From Aequorivita vitellina (GTDB lineage: Bacteria > Bacteroidota > Bacteroidia > Flavobacteriales > Flavobacteriaceae), in NCBI RefSeq assembly GCF_022008365.1, contig NZ_JAIRBA010000002.1, positions 1-64,000 of the forward strand: a DNA stretch of 64,000 nucleotides, read 5' to 3'. Position numbers and translations under genes: made by a program. Shown here in pieces: positions 60,450-64,000 of the stretch. Below the pieces are notes generated by a model that saw only the letters and a program-made list of their open reading frames with translations, was not told the origin of the DNA and did not search any database. Each line of letters begins with the position of its first letter. The stretch's first letter is position 1.

Positions 60450-62075
60450 TTAGTTTTCAGCTATTGGTTTGTTAGCCTCCAGTTCTAAAACTTTTAGGAG
60501 CATTGGGTCGTTTTCGTTTAGAATAATTTCGTATTCGTTTGGGCCGAAAAGTTGTTGTGCAATATTGGCTTTTAAGGTTCTTCTTAATTCTTCGGCGTAG
60601 TTTGTAAGATCTATTTGCGCTTCGTTAAACTTAGCGTATTCAATAAATTCTTCGGAAAGACTTTTATCTATTTTAAAGTTTCTTCTAAAATCCTCAAAAT
60701 CCATGTCGTTAAATTGTGTTCGATTTTTTTCGAGATATTCAAAGATGAAATAACTCATAAATCCGCTTCGCGAAACAAATTGGAGTGTTTCGTTTTCAAC
60801 ACTGGTGTCTTTTGCCACAAAAACGTCTGGAATAATTCCACCACCGCCATAAACTACTTTGCCTTTTGGCGTTGTGTATTTTAGCGAATCTGCCACTTTT
60901 ATGCTGTCGGCGTGAATTAGCTCACCATTGCGGTAGCGTTTTTCGTAATCGTTGTAATAAGTGTCGTTTCCTTTTCCATACGGACGTTGAATAGAACGAC
61001 CGGTAGGAGTATAATAGCGCGCAATGGTTAAACGCACTGCGCTACCATCGCCAAGCGACATTTCGCGCTGCACCAAACCTTTTCCGAAAGAACGACGACC
61101 AATTATGGTTCCTTTGTCGTTGTCTTGCAATGCGCCGGCTACAATTTCGCTCGCAGAAGCAGAGTTTTCGTTGATAAGCACATATAATCTTCCGTGCTCA
61201 AAATCGCCGCGACGGGTGGCGTAGGTTTTATTTATTTCGCCACTTTTATTTTTTGTAATAAGTACCAGTTTTTCATTTTCTAAAAATTCATCTACAATAC
61301 GTTCGGCTGTTGAAATATAGCCGCCGGGATTATCGCGAAGATCCAAAACCAGTCTGTTGACGCCATGGTCTTTTAGTTTATCATGTGCCGATTCAAATTC
61401 TCTAAAAGTAGTTTCGGAAAAACGATTAATTTTTATGTAACCCAAGCCGTCTTCAATCATATAAGACGCGTCAACGCTCACTAATGGAACTTGCTTTCTT
61501 CGCACTTTAAATTCTAGCACTTTGTTCTCGCTTGGTCTGTAAACATCGAGTGCGACCTTGCTATTTATTTCGCCTTTTAAGTAGTTTGAGATGCTGTCGC
61601 GCTGTATCAATTCGCCAAAGAGTTTTTTGCCATCTGCATAAATAATTCTATCGCCGCCTTTAATTCCAGCTTTTTCGGCCGGTCCGCCTTTAATAGCGCG
61701 AATTACCGCGATAGAATCCTTATAAATATAAAAACTCACACCAATGCCAATAAAAGCGCCGCGCATATCATCTGCGCTATGCTGGTATTCTTTTTTAGGA
61801 ATATAAACCGAATGCGGATCTAGATTTGAAAGAATACCGTAAACAGTAACATCTACAATGCTGTCTGTATTTACTTTATCTACGTATTCGTAGTCTATAT
61901 AATCTATAAGTCTGTTGAGTTTGTCTTTTTTGGAACTAGTGGCAAATATTTTTTCGGTTTTGTCGCTAAAATTGAGTTTCGAGCCAATTAGTACGCCAAT
62001 GGCAAGCGCCAATCCAATCCACAAAGGCAGGTATTTTTTTTGTTTGCTAAATGTAGTTGACGTTTTATTTTCCAT
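60450..62075 (-). CDS. CtpA-type S41 carboxy-terminal processing protease
   Basis: This 541-residue protease has an N-terminal membrane anchor (LPLWIGLALAIGVLIGSKL), an S41 N-terminal helical part, a PDZ domain (IGVSFYIYKDSIAVIRAIKG, GGDRIIYADGKKLFGE) and the S41 domain. The catalytic serine is in NENSASASEIVAGALQD and the lysine in GRRSFGKGLVQREM. Such enzymes trim periplasmic or envelope proteins at their C-termini. The ATG shares one base with the stop of the dCMP deaminase gene, so the two are translationally coupled. Confidence 0.95.
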   Translation of the reverse strand: MENKTSTTFSKQKKYLPLWIGLALAIGVLIGSKLNFSDKTEKIFATSSKKDKLNRLIDYIDYEYVDKVNTDSIVDVTVYGILSNLDPHSVYIPKKEYQHSADDMRGAFIGIGVSFYIYKDSIAVIRAIKGGPAEKAGIKGGDRIIYADGKKLFGELIQRDSISNYLKGEINSKVALDVYRPSENKVLEFKVRRKQVPLVSVDASYMIEDGLGYIKINRFSETTFREFESAHDKLKDHGVNRLVLDLRDNPGGYISTAERIVDEFLENEKLVLITKNKSGEINKTYATRRGDFEHGRLYVLINENSASASEIVAGALQDNDKGTIIGRRSFGKGLVQREMSLGDGSAVRLTIARYYTPTGRSIQRPYGKGNDTYYNDYEKRYRNGELIHADSIKVADSLKYTTPKGKVVYGGGGIIPDVFVAKDTSVENETLQFVSRSGFMSYFIFEYLEKNRTQFNDMDFEDFRRNFKIDKSLSEEFIEYAKFNEAQIDLTNYAEELRRTLKANIAQQLFGPNEYEIILNENDPMLLKVLELEANKPIAEN

Positions 62076-62509
62076 TATGCTGATTCCAAATCTGAAATGT
62101 GCTGAATGCTCACGCCTGCTTTTTCTAAAAAGGCGATGCCAGCGTTGTCTTTGTATTGGTTAAGATAGACCATTCGTTTTATACCTGCTTGGTGTATTAA
62201 TTTGCTACATTCCTTACAGGGCGACATTGTAATATAAAGTGTTGCGCCTTGACAGGCTTGGGTGCTTGAGGCTACTTTTAATATGGCATTTGCTTCGGCG
62301 TGAAGTACGTACCACTTTGTGTAACCTTCATCGTCTTCGCAAATGTTTTCAAAACCTGTGGGGGTGCCGTTGTAACCATCGCTTATTATCATTTTATCTT
62401 TTACAATAAGCGCGCCAACCTGTCTTCTTTTGCAATAGGAAAGTTTGCTCCACTCTAACGCCATTCTAAGATACGCAATATCGTATTTGCGCTGTTTACT
62501 GTCTTTCAT
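62075..62509 (-). CDS. dCMP deaminase (ComE-like cytidine deaminase family)
   Basis: This 144-residue zinc enzyme converts dCMP to dUMP for dTMP synthesis. The zinc ligands and proton shuttle are in VLHAEANAILK (HAE) and MSPCKECSKLIHQAG (PCxxC), with an extra zinc motif region in SYCKRRQVGALIVK. I start at the ATG at 62509 (MKDSKQRKYD). An in-frame ATG 36 bases upstream adds a hydrophobic extension not typical of the family. Length then matches late-competence ComEB-type proteins. Confidence 0.93.
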   Translation of the reverse strand: MKDSKQRKYDIAYLRMALEWSKLSYCKRRQVGALIVKDKMIISDGYNGTPTGFENICEDDEGYTKWYVLHAEANAILKVASSTQACQGATLYITMSPCKECSKLIHQAGIKRMVYLNQYKDNAGIAFLEKAGVSIQHISDLESA

Positions 62510-62760
62510 TGGTATAAAATATTCTAGAAATAGGAAAATGCCCAAATTAATTATTTCAGTTGGATTGCAAATAGTTAGGGAGCATTTCTTTCTTTTAAAT
62601 AGACAACGAAATTACTTTGAAGTTACACCACTGCCAAAAAAAATGATGTTAACTTCTTGCTAAAGAAAAACGGTGCGTGTTGAATTAAGTGTTTTAACTG
62701 TTTTAATATTTCGAAAAAGGATCGCTTATGCTACTACTGTTGAAGTATTCTACATAGTTG
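62510..62760. other. Intergenic region without recognised feature
   Basis: This is 251 bases of AT-rich sequence between the HupE/UreJ-like gene end and the dCMP deaminase start. It should hold the promoter of the deaminase-protease pair, but I see no full TAnnTTTG match in the right place and no hairpin of note. Confidence 0.5.
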
Positions 62761-63339
62761 TTAAAAAATCCAGTTGTTCATAAGCATGGGAATTACCATT
62801 CCTATTACCAACGAAGAAACCACTAGCACCCAATCTCTTTTATTGAAACGGAATATAGTTTGAAAGATAAAAGCGATAATTAAAATGATAATTACAACAA
62901 TAATTTGAGCAGCTTCAATACCGAGGGCAAATTCAAGCAATGGTAAAAAATCTCTGCCACTGTCTAAGGCTGTAAAAAATGAAGCGAAGCCCAAACCATG
63001 TATTATTCCAAAGAAAATAGTAGCAATATAAAGAATGCCCATTTTTTCAACCTTTTTCTCTTTTCCCGCAGTAAAGAGATTAAAGAGTGCGGTAGTTAAA
63101 ATGGTTACGGGTATTAAAAACTCAATGAGTTTCCCCGAGACACTAACCACATTGTACGCAGCCAAAAGCAACGAAAGTGTGTGGCCAATGGTAAACATAG
63201 TTACCAAGATCAATAACTTTTTCCACGAAGAAAAATTATAAGCGGCGCATAAAACAATTAAAAATAAAATGTGATCGTATGCCTTCCAGTCCAAAACATG
63301 GTGGAGGCCAAGATTAAAGTAGAGCCAGAAATCAGTCAT
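62761..63339 (-). CDS. HupE/UreJ-like membrane protein
   Basis: This 192-residue integral membrane protein resembles the HupE/UreJ_2 family. Conserved motifs are GLHHVLDWKAYDHILFL near the N-terminus (His and Asp), TIGHTLSLLLAAYNVV and GIIHGLGFASFF, with six or seven helices. Relatives may move nickel or cobalt across the membrane, but nothing nearby (no hydrogenase or urease gene in the window) supports a substrate. It has a good promoter upstream. Confidence 0.9.
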   Translation of the reverse strand: MTDFWLYFNLGLHHVLDWKAYDHILFLIVLCAAYNFSSWKKLLILVTMFTIGHTLSLLLAAYNVVSVSGKLIEFLIPVTILTTALFNLFTAGKEKKVEKMGILYIATIFFGIIHGLGFASFFTALDSGRDFLPLLEFALGIEAAQIIVVIIILIIAFIFQTIFRFNKRDWVLVVSSLVIGMVIPMLMNNWIF

Positions 63340-63365
63340 TAAGGGGATTGGTTTTCAAAATTGTT

Positions 63366-63396
63366 CAAATATACAGTTTTGTAAGGAAGATATCAA
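63366..63396 (-). promoter_or_regulatory. Promoter of the HupE/UreJ-like gene
   Basis: On the minus strand TTG (63394-63396), 20 bases, then TATATTTG (63366-63373), a full match to the Bacteroidetes consensus, 26 bases before the ATG. Confidence 0.65.
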
Positions 63397-63703
63397 TGAA
63401 TTCACTCAAGATTGAGGTTTTTGCAAAGGTTGTTATGTTTTCATTTCTCCGGAATGGAGCGCGGAAGTTTCTAAAAAAATAATTGTTTCTATTAATGGTT
63501 GTAAAACGCAATAAATCAGTTTCTTGCGGGTTGCACTTCAAAAATAATTTCAACTAAGTGGCACTGTGTTTTTCATTTTTATTTTACGGTGTTTTTGACA
63601 TTACGCTACTCCTTTAACACCTAAGCTGTCAACATCATAAAAATTAGGTTCAAATTAGTTGAAAACGCGAATATTGGCTCAAGTTTTTAGCCTTCTAAAA
63701 CGC

Positions 63704-63734
63704 TTGGTACGGGTAGGGTTGTTTGATATATTTG
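63704..63734 (+). promoter_or_regulatory. Promoter of the right-edge exported-protein gene
   Basis: TTG (63704-63706), 20 bases, then TATATTTG (63727-63734), a full consensus match, 20 bases before the ATG at 63755. Confidence 0.65.
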
Positions 63735-63754
63735 CGGAAAATCCTTAAAACAAA

Positions 63755-64000
63755 ATGATGAAAAAATTACAAATCTATTTAGTATTGCTTTTGGTTTCCA
63801 TTACGGTTGCCCAAGCACAAACCTACCCCACAACAAATTGGAGCGATCTTGCCGATGTAAGTTGGTACGATGCCGCTCAAGATGAATTCACCCTCTCCAC
63901 TGCCGAAACATTGGCTGGTTTGGCTCAATTAGTAGCCGATGGAAATTCATTTGAAGGTAAAACCATTTTAATAGGAGCAGACATAGACCTTGACGGTAAC
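63755..64000 (+). CDS. Exported GLUG-type surface protein (5' part only)
   Basis: Only the first 82 codons lie in the window. Two ATG codons in tandem begin MMKKLQIYLVLLLVSITVAQAQ, a clear signal peptide. The mature start (TLAGLAQLVADGNSFEGKTI, then IGADIDLDG) matches the opening unit of secreted Bacteroidetes proteins with GLUG or right-handed beta-helix repeats, many of which end in a T9SS sorting domain. The full gene is likely to be long, but its end is outside the window, so the T9SS signal is only expected. Confidence 0.8.
   Translation, partial: MMKKLQIYLVLLLVSITVAQAQTYPTTNWSDLADVSWYDAAQDEFTLSTAETLAGLAQLVADGNSFEGKTILIGADIDLDGN

Larger units (their letters stand above)
63340..63754. 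other. 415-bp divergent intergenic region
   Basis: The region holds the two outward promoters described separately, at each end. The middle 300 bases show no gene, RNA motif or repeat that I can support; a 20-codon frame starting at 63495 is too short to call. Confidence 0.6.

Noticed and set aside
63495-63557. 20-codon frame in the right-hand intergenic region
   Set aside because: It is too short and has no ribosome-binding site or homology signal I can see.
1-64000. tRNA, rRNA, prophage or IS elements
   Set aside because: I saw no cloverleaf with a CCA-type end, rRNA segment, integrase, or transposase-like frame on either strand.

Overview
The window looks like chromosomal DNA of a marine or environmental member of the Flavobacteriaceae (Bacteroidetes). 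Supporting signs are several type IX secretion (T9SS) cargo proteins with C-terminal YPNP sorting domains, the gliding lipoprotein GldH, an ECF sigma factor of Bacteroidetes type, -7 promoter boxes fitting TAnnTTTG, and an AT-rich base composition. The genus cannot be fixed from the sequence alone. There is no phage, IS element, CRISPR array, tRNA or rRNA that I can support.

Layout. 1-4453: the end of a T9SS cargo gene, a MATE exporter, ferrochelatase hemH and an AraC-type regulator, all on the minus strand. 4754-15789: a long plus-strand heme operon (hemA, hemC, trkH, trkA, hemD, hemE, a DUF6973-like gene, an EI24/CysZ-like gene, hemF, a four-helix-bundle gene, hemB) followed by two small genes. 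Potassium-uptake genes sit inside it in overlapping reading frames, and the four-helix-bundle gene is bracketed by imperfect 31-bp inverted repeats. With hemH, every step from glutamyl-tRNA to heme is covered except protoporphyrinogen oxidase. 15908-19909: CBS-domain membrane protein, Ogt, a serine hydrolase, a DnaQ-fold exonuclease and a His/Cys-repeat lipoprotein. 19982-24859: a secreted M4 metalloprotease and a fused dipeptide-type ABC ATPase.

24862-26038 is the most unusual stretch. Three tandem, non-coding, structured units lie between two convergent genes. Each has a conserved upstream block, a long stem supported by compensatory base changes, a small second hairpin and a minus-strand terminator. 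I read them as three paralogous small RNA genes of a family I do not recognise.

26131-33330 (minus): CoA-transferase scoAB, the ricT-gldH-PBP1A cluster, a small exported protein and trhO. 33582-38111 (plus): a T9SS cargo protein, recA, an ECF sigma factor, and a protein that joins an anti-sigma-like N-terminus to an outer-membrane barrel. 38318-46669: plsC, trpS, dprA, an HU/SPOR protein, a thioesterase and a large secreted S8 protease. 46723-59539 (minus): an envelope cluster (EnvC, DUF4292, TPR, nucleotidyltransferase, dut, flippase), then thioesterase-mgtE-rsmA, DUF4286, a TPR protein, a lipoprotein and a DUF3109 protein. 59658-63339: MarC-type protein, small membrane protein, CtpA-type S41 protease, dCMP deaminase and a HupE/UreJ-like protein. 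The window ends inside another exported protein gene.

Most terminators are clear hairpins with T-runs. Several genes have the -7 box only 5-7 bases before the ATG, suggesting leaderless or nearly leaderless mRNAs.
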